Shown piece after piece: positions 35,308 through 44,027 of a DNA stretch of 64,000 nucleotides (positions are counted from its first letter, which is position 1; each line of letters begins with the position of its first letter). Under the pieces are notes generated by a model, which had not been told where the DNA came from, did no database searches, and saw only the letters and a list, made by a program, of their open reading frames with translations. The stretch comes from Bacteroides sedimenti. GTDB taxonomy: Bacteria; Bacteroidota; Bacteroidia; Bacteroidales; Bacteroidaceae. Made by a program: the position numbers and the translations under genes. The stretch is taken from NCBI RefSeq assembly GCF_040365225.1, contig NZ_AP028055.1:2356001-2420000 (forward strand), given 5' to 3'.

Positions 35308-36945
35308 TTACATCATGCCGCCCATGCCGCCCATTCCCGGAGCACCCATTGGCATTTCTGGTTTATCTTCTTTCTTTTCCACGATTACACATTCTGTAGT
35401 CAGGAACATACCTGCGATAGATGCAGCATTTTCAAGAGCCACACGAGTTACCTTAGCTGGATCTACTACTCCGGCTGCGTACATATTTTCATAAACATCG
35501 CTATAAGCGTTGTATCCAAAATCTGCTTTACCTTCACGTACCTTCTGAACAACCACAGCACCTTCTTTTCCTGCGTTAGCCACAATCTGACGAAGAGGTT
35601 CTTCAATTGCACGTTTGATGATTTCAATACCTGTTGTTTCATCTGCATTTCCACCCTTCATACCTTCCAAAGCTTCAGAAGCACGGATGTAAGCAACACC
35701 ACCACCAGGAACAATACCTTCTTCGATTGCTGCACGAGTAGCACAAAGAGCATCATCAACACGGTCTTTCTTTTCTTTCATTTCCACCTCAGAAGCAGCA
35801 CCTACATAAAGTACAGCTACACCACCTGATAGTTTAGCCAGACGTTCCTGAAGTTTTTCCTTGTCGTAATCAGAGGTAGTAGTCTTAATCTGAGCCTTGA
35901 TTTGATTGATGCGTGCATCAATGTTTTCTTTAGTACCAGAACCGTTTACGATAGTTGTGTTATCTTTAGTGATTGTTACCTTTTCGGCAGAACCAAGCAT
36001 TTCAATTGTAGCCTGTTCCAGTTTGATGCCTTTCTCTTCGCTGATTACGATACCGCCTGTAAGTATCGCGATATCTTCCAACATTTCTTTTCTTCTGTCG
36101 CCAAAGCCCGGAGCTTTCACTGCACAGATCTTCAACTGAGAACGAAGACGGTTTACTACCAATGTAGTCAAAGCTTCACTATCCACATCTTCCGCAACAA
36201 TCAGTAATGGACGACCTGTCTGAACAGCTGGTTCAAGAATTGGAAGCATATCTTTCAGGTTAGAGATCTTCTTGTCGTAGATAAGAATGTATGGGTTCTC
36301 CATTTCGCACTGCATCTTTTCAGTGTTGGTTACAAAATAAGCAGAAAGGTAGCCACGGTCAAACTGCATACCTTCAACCACGTCGATAGTAGTGTCTGTT
36401 CCCTTAGCTTCTTCAATAGTGATTACACCGTCTACAGAAACTTTGCGCATTGCATCAGCCACCAGTTTACCAATTGTTGAGTCGTTGTTTGCAGAGATGC
36501 GTGCAACCTGTTCTATCTTATCGTAATTATCGCCTACCTTTTCAGATTGTTTTCTGATAGATGCCACAACTGCTTCTACAGCCTTATCAATACCACGCTT
36601 CAAATCCATCGGATTTGCACCTGCAGCAACGTTCTTCATACCTACACTTACAATTGATTGTGCCAGTACAGTTGCAGTAGTTGTTCCATCACCGGCATCT
36701 TCACCAGTTTTAGAAGCTACTTCCTTTACCAACTGAGCGCCGGTATTCTGGAATGAATCGCTCAATTCGATTTCCTTAGCTACTGTTACACCGTCTTTTG
36801 TGATGTGTGGAGCACCAAATTTCTTTTCAATAATTACGTTGCGACCTTTAGGGCCAAGTGTTACTTTTACTGCATTTGCAAGCTCATCAACACCTTTCTT
36901 CAGTTGTTCGCGAGCATCGATATTGAATATGATATCTTTAGCCAT
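35308..36945 (-). CDS. groL: Chaperonin GroEL
   Basis: 545 aa, the standard 60-kDa chaperonin that folds proteins in an ATP-driven double ring in the cytoplasm. Start MAKDIIFNIDAREQLKKGVDEL, the ATP-site motif VTLGPKGRNVIIEK, AGDGTTTATVLAQ with the catalytic Asp, apical-domain segment VVEGMQFDRGYLSAYF, and the Gly-Met-rich tail ending GMGGMGGMM are all present. It follows groES by 40 bp in one operon. I looked upstream of groES for the CIRCE inverted repeat (TTAGCACTC-N9-GAGTGCTAA) and did not find it. Confidence 0.98.
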   Translation of the reverse strand: MAKDIIFNIDAREQLKKGVDELANAVKVTLGPKGRNVIIEKKFGAPHITKDGVTVAKEIELSDSFQNTGAQLVKEVASKTGEDAGDGTTTATVLAQSIVSVGMKNVAAGANPMDLKRGIDKAVEAVVASIRKQSEKVGDNYDKIEQVARISANNDSTIGKLVADAMRKVSVDGVITIEEAKGTDTTIDVVEGMQFDRGYLSAYFVTNTEKMQCEMENPYILIYDKKISNLKDMLPILEPAVQTGRPLLIVAEDVDSEALTTLVVNRLRSQLKICAVKAPGFGDRRKEMLEDIAILTGGIVISEEKGIKLEQATIEMLGSAEKVTITKDNTTIVNGSGTKENIDARINQIKAQIKTTTSDYDKEKLQERLAKLSGGVAVLYVGAASEVEMKEKKDRVDDALCATRAAIEEGIVPGGGVAYIRASEALEGMKGGNADETTGIEIIKRAIEEPLRQIVANAGKEGAVVVQKVREGKADFGYNAYSDVYENMYAAGVVDPAKVTRVALENAASIAGMFLTTECVIVEKKEDKPEMPMGAPGMGGMGGMM

Positions 36946-36985
36946 GATTATTTAATTAAATGATTGATAAATGAATAATGAAAAA

Positions 36986-37255
36986 TTAAAGAGTTGCCAA
37001 CACATCGCTCTGACGCATAATCAGGTATTTTGTACCCTCTACGTCCAGTTCAGTTCCGGCATACTTTCCATAAAGAACAGTGTCGCCTACCTTCAGTACC
37101 ATTTCTTCGTCTTTAGTACCTTGACCAACTGCCACAACTTCGCCCTTCAATGGTTTTTCTTTTGCTGTATCGGGAATGATAATACCACCGATAGTTTTTT
37201 CTTCTGCAGGAGCAGGAAGAATAAGTACTCTGTCTGCTAATGGTTTAATGTTCAT
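36986..37255 (-). CDS. groS: Co-chaperonin GroES
   Basis: 89 aa. Forms the heptameric lid of GroEL. The beta-barrel start MNIKPLADRVLILPAPAEEKTIGGIIIPDTA contains the mobile loop that binds GroEL, and the end YLIMRQSDVLATL is typical. First gene of the groES-groL operon. No clear housekeeping -7 box is seen in the 120 bp upstream, so the promoter remains open. Confidence 0.97.
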   Translation of the reverse strand: MNIKPLADRVLILPAPAEEKTIGGIIIPDTAKEKPLKGEVVAVGQGTKDEEMVLKVGDTVLYGKYAGTELDVEGTKYLIMRQSDVLATL

Positions 37256-37374
37256 AATTCTTTAAATATTATTTGTTAGACTTTAATTTAATGTTTACGG
37301 AAAAACATAAGCGAAAAGTATGCCAAAAAGAAAAAAGCTTCCCAACAAAGAGCTAAACTGCCGTTTATAACAAC

Positions 37375-37419
37375 AAAAAAGGTCAATTTGTTTTTTAAAC
37401 TGACAAATTGACCTTTTTT
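37375..37419 (-). terminator. Terminator of hisS
   Basis: 17-bp perfect stem (37375-37391 with 37403-37419) around an 11-nt loop, bounded by A and T runs. It lies 20 bp past the hisS stop on the minus strand and separates hisS from groES. Confidence 0.85.
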
Positions 37420-37439
37420 TAATATCTTTATGAAAAGGA

Positions 37440-38801
37440 TTATTGGGTAACAGCTTCAATCAATTGAGCAATATCAACCAACTGCTGTTCGCCTGTCTCC
37501 ATATTTTTAAGCATTACTTTACCTTCATCCATCTCATTTTCACCAACTATACCCACAAAAGGAATCTTCTTATCATTAGCGTATCCCATCTGTTTCTTCA
37601 TTTTGGCCGAATCGGGATAAAGCTCTGCACGAATATTCGCTTCGCGGGCTTTCGCCAGCAACGGCAGGCAATAAGCTGCTTCCTTCTCTCCGAAGTTCAC
37701 AAACATCAGCTGAGTTCCGTTCACCGCCTCTTTTGGATAAAGATCCAACTGGTTCAGTACATCGAAGATACGATCGGCTCCAAATGAGATCCCAACTCCG
37801 GATATCCCAGCCATGCCAAACACCCCTGTCAGATTGTCATAACGACCGCCACCAGTGATGCTTCCAATCTGAACATCCAACGCCTTTACCTCAAAGATTG
37901 CTCCGGTATAGTAGTTCAAACCACGTGCTAAGGTTAGGTCTAGTTCAACGTCAGACTTCACATTCAAATTAGAAAGTGAGGAAAGAATGAACTCACTCTC
38001 TTCTACCCCTTTCAGACCGATTTCACTTTCGGCAAGGATTGTTTTGAGTGTATTCAGTTTTTCTACGTTTGTTCCGCTCAACAGGATGATTGGTTGTAGC
38101 TTGGCAATCGCTTCTTCCGGAATTTCTTTAGAGGCCAGTTCGGCATTCACATTATCCAGACCAATCTTATCCAGCTTATCAATTGCCACGGTGATATCGA
38201 CAATCTTTTCCGCTTCACCAATAATTTCGGCAATACCGCTTAATATCTTACGGTTATTTATCTTTATGGAAACTCTTACCCCCAGACGGGTGAACACATT
38301 ATCTACCATCTGCATCAGTTCAACCTCGTTCAGCAGGGAGTTGCTTCCTACCACATCGGCATCGCATTGATAAAATTCACGGTAACGTCCTTTCTGAGGA
38401 CGGTCAGCACGCCAAACCGGCTGAATTTGATACCGTTTAAAAGGAAAACTGAGTTCATCACGATGCATCACCACATAACGGGCAAAAGGTACTGTCAAGT
38501 CATAACGCAATCCTTTTTCGCAGAATTTGCTGGCCAGTTTTGCAGCATTGCGTGAAAGCAGTTCCTCGTCGGTCAGGCCGGAAAAGTAATCGCCTGAGTT
38601 CTGGATCTTGAATAATAGTTTATCTCCTTCATCTCCATATTTGCCCATTAGTGTAGAAAGGTTCTCCATGGCAGGAGTCTCAATCTGTTCAAAACCGTAA
38701 AGATGAAATACTTCACGAATCGTGTTGAATATATAGTTACGCTTCGCCATTTCAACGGGCGAAAAATCGCGTGTTCCTTTTGGTATACCTGGTTTTGCCA
38801 T
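37440..38801 (-). CDS. hisS: Histidine-tRNA ligase
   Basis: 453 aa, class II aminoacyl-tRNA synthetase that charges tRNA-His. Motif 1 region (GTRDFSPVEMAKRNYIF), motif 2 (RYQIQPVWRADRPQKGRYREFYQCDADVVG), the histidine-specific block LARGLNYYTG, and motif 3 with GGGRYDNLTG and GVGISFGADRI are visible. The C-terminal anticodon-binding domain covers about 350-450. A -7 box (minus TAACTTTG, plus 38824-38831) lies 22 bp upstream of the start. Transcribed alone. Confidence 0.97.
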   Translation of the reverse strand: MAKPGIPKGTRDFSPVEMAKRNYIFNTIREVFHLYGFEQIETPAMENLSTLMGKYGDEGDKLLFKIQNSGDYFSGLTDEELLSRNAAKLASKFCEKGLRYDLTVPFARYVVMHRDELSFPFKRYQIQPVWRADRPQKGRYREFYQCDADVVGSNSLLNEVELMQMVDNVFTRLGVRVSIKINNRKILSGIAEIIGEAEKIVDITVAIDKLDKIGLDNVNAELASKEIPEEAIAKLQPIILLSGTNVEKLNTLKTILAESEIGLKGVEESEFILSSLSNLNVKSDVELDLTLARGLNYYTGAIFEVKALDVQIGSITGGGRYDNLTGVFGMAGISGVGISFGADRIFDVLNQLDLYPKEAVNGTQLMFVNFGEKEAAYCLPLLAKAREANIRAELYPDSAKMKKQMGYANDKKIPFVGIVGENEMDEGKVMLKNMETGEQQLVDIAQLIEAVTQ

Positions 38802-38823
38802 AATTAAAATTCTTTTTGCGGCA

Positions 38824-38854
38824 CAAAGTTACACTAAAATATTGATTCTATAAA
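38824..38854 (-). promoter_or_regulatory. Promoter of hisS
   Basis: The minus strand has TTTA (plus 38851-38854), a 19-bp spacer, and TAACTTTG (plus 38824-38831). Confidence 0.55.
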
Positions 38855-38948
38855 AAAAAGGGCCTATTTACTAAAACTTATTAGCCTCTTATTGTGTCTA
38901 TATTATGAGCTGGAAGTTGATGGAAATAAACTCATAAACCATATAACG

Positions 38949-40148
38949 ATGAGACTCTTTCTCTGGCTGATGGTTATGATGGGAAACCTGCACGCCGCAC
39001 AGGCACAGGTCACCATGGAAGATGTGAAAAGGTATTTCACTGAACAGAGCCTTTTGGTGAAACAGGCCCGCGATTTCCAGGATTACGAAAGAGCAGAAGA
39101 GCTGGATTATGCAATACTCCGTACCGTACTCTCCTATCCCGAAGATATCCAGAAAAAGATAAACCCCGTAAAAGGAGCTCTCTATTACAATATTGCCTGT
39201 TATCGCTCATTAATGAATAAGAAAGAAGAAGCAATAGAGGCTTTTGCTAAAGCAGTAGAAAACGGGTGGGTCAATTTTATATATACCATCAAAGACAAGG
39301 ATCTGGAAAACATCCGCAACGAGAAAAGATTCACGGCCATGGTAGATAGGTTACAGGAGGAAAACGATTTCCCGAATATCCTGAAACAAGCCGGAGGATA
39401 TGCCCATAAAAAGGACTCTCTTTTGCCGAAGTTCACCTATTTGCCTCCGAATGACTGCAATCTGATACGGATTAAGGAACATTTCAATCTGGACAGCATC
39501 GCTGGTTACGGGGATGAACTTTCTAAAATTAAAAGATTGCTCGGTTGGGTACACAATATGGTACGTCATGACGGACAGGCATCCGACCCAATATCAAATG
39601 ATGTTATTAATCTGATTAACACCTGCCAAAAAGAAAACCGGGGACTCAACTGCCGGATGATTTCACGGATATTGAACGAATGCTACCTCGCAATGGGGTT
39701 GAAATCGCGAAGCATAACTTGCCTGCCCCAAAAAAACACAGACGATTGCCATGTTATAAACCTGGTTTACTCCACCACTTTGGATAAATGGCTATGGATG
39801 GACCCTACCTTTAATGCCTATGTGATGGACGAAAATGGGAATCTGCTCAACATCGCCGAAGTGCGCGAACGTCTGATTAGTGGTGCTCCTCTAAAGATTA
39901 ACGAGGATGCCAACTGGAACAATAAAAAAAAGGAAACCAAGGAACACTATCTGGATTTCTACATGGCCAGAAATCTCTATTCCATGAAATGTGTATTAAA
40001 TAGTGGCTATGACACGGAAAGTCAGATCGCAGGAAAATTTTCACCAGTTACTGTTACTCTTTATCCTTCATCAGCGCTGAATATAATCAATAAACAATCG
40101 GGCTGCACTGACAATGCTACCTATTTCTGGCAATCACCGCAACAATGA
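38949..40148 (+). CDS. Secreted transglutaminase-like protein with TPR-like N-terminal part
   Basis: 399 aa from the ATG at 38949, which begins a signal peptide (MRLFLWLMVMMGNLHAAQAQ); the longer frame from 38892 has no such start. Residues of about 20-130 are helical with a TPR-like repeat (ALYYNIACYRSLMNKKEEAIEAFAKAVENGW). Residues of about 190-310 carry a transglutaminase-type core: Cys in RGLNCRMISRILNECY, His in DDCHVINLVY, Asp in LWMDPTFNAYVMDENG. Such folds act as peptidases or amidases on peptides or cell-wall stems; the reaction here is unknown. Convergent with the Zn-peptidase gene and sharing its terminator hairpin. Confidence 0.85.
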   Translation: MRLFLWLMVMMGNLHAAQAQVTMEDVKRYFTEQSLLVKQARDFQDYERAEELDYAILRTVLSYPEDIQKKINPVKGALYYNIACYRSLMNKKEEAIEAFAKAVENGWVNFIYTIKDKDLENIRNEKRFTAMVDRLQEENDFPNILKQAGGYAHKKDSLLPKFTYLPPNDCNLIRIKEHFNLDSIAGYGDELSKIKRLLGWVHNMVRHDGQASDPISNDVINLINTCQKENRGLNCRMISRILNECYLAMGLKSRSITCLPQKNTDDCHVINLVYSTTLDKWLWMDPTFNAYVMDENGNLLNIAEVRERLISGAPLKINEDANWNNKKKETKEHYLDFYMARNLYSMKCVLNSGYDTESQIAGKFSPVTVTLYPSSALNIINKQSGCTDNATYFWQSPQQ

Positions 40149-40355
40149 GGTTATTGAAAATTCATTTTCGTTTGTAGCCGTCTTTATCTGTTCAGAAAAG
40201 CCTGCAATAAATTCTAGGACTTTGCATTGTACCTTTTTTACGTCTTGTGCTATAATACCCAAGGTAAAAAAGAGCTAGTTCAAAAAATAAAATAACTTCT
40301 TATGAGTTGAATAATAAATACGACTTCGGATAGAGACCTGAAGAAAAAGGCATAA

Positions 40356-40395
40356 AAAAGGGTGCTGTTCAGACTTTTTTGAACAACACCCTTTT
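40356..40395. terminator. Bidirectional hairpin between the transglutaminase-like and Zn-peptidase genes
   Basis: 16-nt arms (40356-40371, 40380-40395) pair at 15 of 16 positions, 8-nt loop, A run before and T run after. Confidence 0.85.
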
Positions 40396-40412
40396 ATTTA
40401 TATCTGCAAATA

Positions 40413-41084
40413 TTAATCTCTTCTTCCCATGAATATCATGACGTAATAAATCAATGTTGCCAAAGAACCTAATGCAGCAACCACATAGGTATAAGCAGCC
40501 GAACGAAGGGCATCTTCAGCCTGAGCATGATTATATGAGTTGGTGATGCCTGCACTGCTTAACCAAACCAATGCTCTTTTACTGGCATTGATTTCAACCG
40601 GTAAGGTGATAAAGCTGAACAGGGTTGTCATGGCAAACAGGATAATGCCGGCCAACAGTAACTGAGGAAAGGAATTAAACATGATAATACCTCCAAGCAG
40701 CAGCCATGTCATCCATTGCGATGCGAATGTAACAACCGGAACCAGTTTAGAGCGCATGGTCAGAGGAGCATAAGCCCGTGCATGCTGTACGGCATGGCCG
40801 CATTCGTGAGCCGCAACAGCAGCAGCAGCGACACTGTTGCTTGAATAGACACTTTCACTCAGATTCACTGTCTTATTGGCAGGATTATAGTGGTCGGTCA
40901 GGTGCCCCTGAGTACAGGTTACCTGCACATCATAAATTCCGTTATCATGCAGCATCTGCAATGCCACATCGCGGCCTGTCATCCCATTTGATACAGGAAT
41001 CTTGGAATATTTCTTAAATTTGCTTTGCAACGACTGCTGCACAATAAAGCTTACTACAGCTATGACAATAAATAGAATAAACAT
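40413..41084 (-). CDS. Membrane-bound zinc metallopeptidase (YugP / Zn_peptidase_2 type)
   Basis: 223 aa. An N-terminal helix (MFILFIVIAVVSFIVQQSL) is followed by a soluble segment with the zinc motif HECGH near residue 92 (AAAAVAAHECGHAVQHA), then helices at about 117-165 (VTFASQWMTWLLLGGIIMF; LLLAGIILFAMTTLFSFITL) and a C-terminal helix (VVAALGSLATLIYYVMIFM). The pattern NGMTGRDVALQMLHDNGI before the motif is typical of this neutral zinc peptidase family. Physiological substrates are not known. Single gene with its own promoter. Confidence 0.92.
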   Translation of the reverse strand: MFILFIVIAVVSFIVQQSLQSKFKKYSKIPVSNGMTGRDVALQMLHDNGIYDVQVTCTQGHLTDHYNPANKTVNLSESVYSSNSVAAAAVAAHECGHAVQHARAYAPLTMRSKLVPVVTFASQWMTWLLLGGIIMFNSFPQLLLAGIILFAMTTLFSFITLPVEINASKRALVWLSSAGITNSYNHAQAEDALRSAAYTYVVAALGSLATLIYYVMIFMGRRD

Positions 41085-41133
41085 ACTTTTCTTCTTTAAT
41101 TAATTAATACTAACTGTATTACAAATAGTTTGC

Positions 41134-41166
41134 CAAATATAATATTTTATAAAGTCATAAACCAAA
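41134..41166 (-). promoter_or_regulatory. Promoter of the Zn-peptidase gene
   Basis: On the minus strand TTTG (plus 41163-41166), a 21-bp spacer, TATATTTG (plus 41134-41141). Full consensus match, about 50 bp before the start. Confidence 0.7.
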
Positions 41167-41557
41167 TAACCCTCTATTTTTAGTAAGATTTATAGATTTA
41201 CCCATATAATTGATTTTAAAAAGTTGCACAGTCGTGCAAGTCATGAAAAGCACATCAATCTTACCGATTGTATAACACATACAAGTGTTTAAGCCGTGCG
41301 TTCCCAGCATATTATTTACAAAAGTCACGCAGTGTCATTGCAAATGTCCATCACTTTTTTTTTGGGGGGGGGAGTATAACCGGCTTATTTATTGTAGTAA
41401 ATTCAATAACAAAGTAATTGAAAGGAAATCAACAATAACTGTAGAAGAGAAGTTGTTTACAACAAAAACTAAATTCTAAGTTTTCTTCAAAAAAAAGAGT
41501 TTAATTGCAGAAGACTTAGAATTCAATCCCTATATCTAGTTGGTTAATCTTGTCAGA
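41167..41557. repeat. Non-coding gap with degenerate AAGTCRCGC repeats and a T9G9 tract
   Basis: No gene is seen. It holds a perfect AAGTCACGC 9-mer (41322-41330), decayed neighbours (AGTCGTGCAAGTCATG at 41230-41245, GTGTCATTGCAAATGTC after 41331), a run of nine T then nine G (41355-41372), and an imperfect inverted repeat (41472-41488 with 41510-41523) that may end mgsA transcription. The 9-mer is the unit of the large repeat island at 55529-56061. Confidence 0.6.
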
Positions 41558-42091
41558 TTATTCACCAATTAATGTTCTGGTTCCCATTTTCTTTTCCACG
41601 TTCTCCACAACTTCACTTACAAGCGGTTTGTTTTCAAAACGTTTAGCATAACTTGTATAATCAGGACGTGTACGGTGATAGTCCGGATCCATAAAGAGCG
41701 GGCTCGAGATGATATGATCGGCAGTGGAACGATTGCAGCAGAACACAATGTTTTCAACTCCTGCCAAACGGGTCAGCGCTTTCACATCTGTATCGTGAGG
41801 TTGCAAAGTCATCGGATCAGTAAAGAAAAAAAGATAATCAATCTCACCATCCACAATACGCGATCCCATCTGTTGGTCACCGCCCAACGGACCCGATTTC
41901 AAGATTGTGATATCCCATTCAATATCCGGATGCTTCTCTTTCAATGCTTCACGAATCAGTGTACCTGTGGTCCCTGTGCAATAGAATTTATGTCCCATCA
42001 GTAATTTAGAATTCCAGACTACCCATTCAATCATGTCTTTCTTCATTCCATCATGTGCTACCAGCCCTATTTTTCTAACTAGTTTTTTCAT
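41558..42091 (-). CDS. mgsA: Methylglyoxal synthase
   Basis: 177 aa from the ATG at 42091, which follows the glycosyltransferase stop by 10 bp; the frame can be extended only to a TTG at 42100. Converts dihydroxyacetone phosphate to methylglyoxal and phosphate, a bypass used when sugar phosphates build up. Signatures: KIGLVAHDGMKKDMIEW at the start, TGTTG phosphate-binding segment, and SGPLGGDQQMGSRI containing the catalytic Asp. The tail is longer than in E. coli MgsA by about 25 residues. Last gene of a four-gene unit with mtaB, an acyltransferase and a glycosyltransferase. Confidence 0.95.
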   Translation of the reverse strand: MKKLVRKIGLVAHDGMKKDMIEWVVWNSKLLMGHKFYCTGTTGTLIREALKEKHPDIEWDITILKSGPLGGDQQMGSRIVDGEIDYLFFFTDPMTLQPHDTDVKALTRLAGVENIVFCCNRSTADHIISSPLFMDPDYHRTRPDYTSYAKRFENKPLVSEVVENVEKKMGTRTLIGE

Positions 42092-42101
42092 ATTCGTCAA
42101 T

Positions 42102-43136
42102 TTATATTTTGTAGAATCCTTTCAACTGAGAAAAATATTTTTTTCTTCTCAAATAATGGCACACTAAGATACTTCTTTTTATTCGTTCGGGAATCATCAA
42201 TAAGGATGTTTTTTCAAGATTTATCATCCGGGAGACCCTAAATTCCTTTCTTAAAGCGTTATATTCCCTGCGAGCCTGAAACACAGCTGTCATATTAGGA
42301 AATTGTCCCTTCATCATGAAAGTAAAAGCAGCCACATAATCAAGAAGACAACGTATAATCATAACTCGTCGTAACTCATTTTGAGGAAGATTCTTATAAA
42401 GCATCAGCAGGTTGTTCCTGAAGTTAAGGAACGTTTTCCTGGGATTCTCTTTTTTAAGTGTTGCTCCGCCCACGTGATAGACCACGCTTTGAGGGATACA
42501 AACTAATCCTCTGTTTCGACTTCTGAGCCGCCAACAAAGGTCAATCTCTTCCATGTGGGCAAAAAAACGTCCATCCAAACCGCCTGCTTCCCAATAATCG
42601 GACGAACGGATGAAAAGAGCGGCACCGGTTGCCCAGAATATCGGAACAATTTCTTCGTATTGGCCTTGATCCTTCTCTATTACACCCATGATTCGCCCTC
42701 GGCAGAAAGGGTATCCGTAACGGTCAATATATCCTCCACAAGCTCCGGCATATTCAAAATGATCTTTCTGGCGCCAACTTAATATCTTAGGCTGACAGGC
42801 AGAAACTTCCGGATGAGCATCCAGATAAGTAATCATCGGTTCCAACCAGCATTCTGTCACCTCTACATCGGAGTTGAGCAGTACATAATAGTCTGCCTCC
42901 ACCTGATTCAATGCCTTATTGTACCCATCGGCAAAACCATAATTACGATCAAGCGCCACTTGCTTTACCAATGGAAACTCTTGATTGAGCACCAATATTG
43001 AGTTGTCCGTGGAAGCATTGTCGGCCACATAAACTTCCACACCGCTTAATGCGGAGTAACGAATAACGGATGGAAGAAACTTACGAAGCATCTCGCTTCC
43101 ATTCCAATTCAGAATTACTACTGCAACTTTACTCAT
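42102..43136 (-). CDS. GT2-family glycosyltransferase
   Basis: 344 aa. Inverting GT-A enzyme: start VAVVILNWNGSEMLRKFLPS, the nucleotide-binding VADNASTDNS, NYGFADGYNKAL, and the metal-binding acidic motif in VLLNSDVEV. The acceptor-site region reads FAHMEEIDLCWRLR. The pattern resembles the WcaA/RfbF-like group that adds sugars to cell-surface glycans on the cytoplasmic face. The C-terminal 90 residues are basic and amphipathic, which suggests membrane association. Its ATG directly abuts the acyltransferase stop (TAA-ATG). The donor and acceptor are not known; the acyltransferase neighbour hints at lipid A or another surface lipid. Confidence 0.92.
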   Translation of the reverse strand: MSKVAVVILNWNGSEMLRKFLPSVIRYSALSGVEVYVADNASTDNSILVLNQEFPLVKQVALDRNYGFADGYNKALNQVEADYYVLLNSDVEVTECWLEPMITYLDAHPEVSACQPKILSWRQKDHFEYAGACGGYIDRYGYPFCRGRIMGVIEKDQGQYEEIVPIFWATGAALFIRSSDYWEAGGLDGRFFAHMEEIDLCWRLRSRNRGLVCIPQSVVYHVGGATLKKENPRKTFLNFRNNLLMLYKNLPQNELRRVMIIRCLLDYVAAFTFMMKGQFPNMTAVFQARREYNALRKEFRVSRMINLEKTSLLMIPERIKRSILVCHYLRRKKYFSQLKGFYKI

Positions 43137-44024
43137 TTACTGATTATTTTGACGTTTGTGTTTCCATCTTTTATGAGACCAAAACCAGTACCCTGGCTCA
43201 CGGATGATAGTTTGCTCCACTTTACGGGCAAACATTTCTGTGATCTCACCCGTTGCGGTCTCTTTGGGCGACTCCACCATCAATTCGAATATCGCTTCAC
43301 AATAGCCTCGTTTTTCTTTTTTCAGCTCACAATAAAATACCGGAAAATCCATCATCCGGGCAATCCGTTCACCTCCATCCATAAAAGAGGTATCCTGATT
43401 CAGAAAAGTAGTCCAGTAATTAAGACTATGCACGTTGGGCGACTGGTCGGCCACCAAACCCAAGACCAGTTTTTTACCTGCGCGCCTTGCCTTAATTACC
43501 TCGCGGATTGCATCATGCTTAGGCACATTGTAACCGCCAAAACGGGAGCGATTATGCTTAAATAGTTCGTCAATGTATTTATTCTGGATGGGCTTATACA
43601 CCTGCATAGGGATATCTCCTTCTTTCATGAAGGAACCAATACCCACTGCCCACTCAAAGTTAGCATAGTGAGGCATCATCACAATGATTCCGCCGTGCTT
43701 CTCAAGCATCTCCAGATAAAGCTCCGTATTAGTGAATTTCATCCGGCGAAATAGCTCCTCCTTAGACATGAGAATCATCTTCAAGCTCTCCAGCATATAA
43801 TCGCAGATATAATGGTAAAATTTGCGCTCTATGGCCTTAAGTTCCTTGTTGTCCATTTCCGGAAAAGAATTTCTCATATTCATCCGGACAACCCTCTTTC
43901 TGTAACCCACTACTTTGTAAACCAGCAGGTAAAGAAGATCGGAAATCTTATAGAGTAACCAAAAAGGCATGATGGCAAGTAACCAAATGCCGATACGGGC
44001 GAATATATAAACTAGTTTCGACAT
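43137..44024 (-). CDS. LpxL/HtrB-like lysophospholipid acyltransferase
   Basis: 295 aa from the ATG at 44024; a GTG immediately upstream (44027) abuts the mtaB stop. An N-terminal helix (FARIGIWLLAIMPFWLLYKISDLLYLLVY) anchors the protein in the inner membrane. The acyltransferase motif HxxxxE is in MMPHYANFEWAVG near residue 120, followed by VYKPIQNKYIDELF and the conserved LVLGLVADQSP. The family adds secondary acyl chains to lipid A. Bacteroides lipid A is usually penta-acylated, so one such enzyme fits. The operon links it to mtaB upstream and a glycosyltransferase downstream with no gap. Confidence 0.9.
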   Translation of the reverse strand: MSKLVYIFARIGIWLLAIMPFWLLYKISDLLYLLVYKVVGYRKRVVRMNMRNSFPEMDNKELKAIERKFYHYICDYMLESLKMILMSKEELFRRMKFTNTELYLEMLEKHGGIIVMMPHYANFEWAVGIGSFMKEGDIPMQVYKPIQNKYIDELFKHNRSRFGGYNVPKHDAIREVIKARRAGKKLVLGLVADQSPNVHSLNYWTTFLNQDTSFMDGGERIARMMDFPVFYCELKKEKRGYCEAIFELMVESPKETATGEITEMFARKVEQTIIREPGYWFWSHKRWKHKRQNNQ

Positions 44025-44027
44025 CAC

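Noticed and set aside
37256..37374. CIRCE element or heat-shock operator before groES
   Set aside because: I looked for TTAGCACTC/GAGTGCTAA and found no matching inverted repeat.
41285..41479. 64-codon frame through the T9G9 tract
   Set aside because: It crosses a homopolymer and repeat remnants, has no family pattern, and no promoter precedes it.
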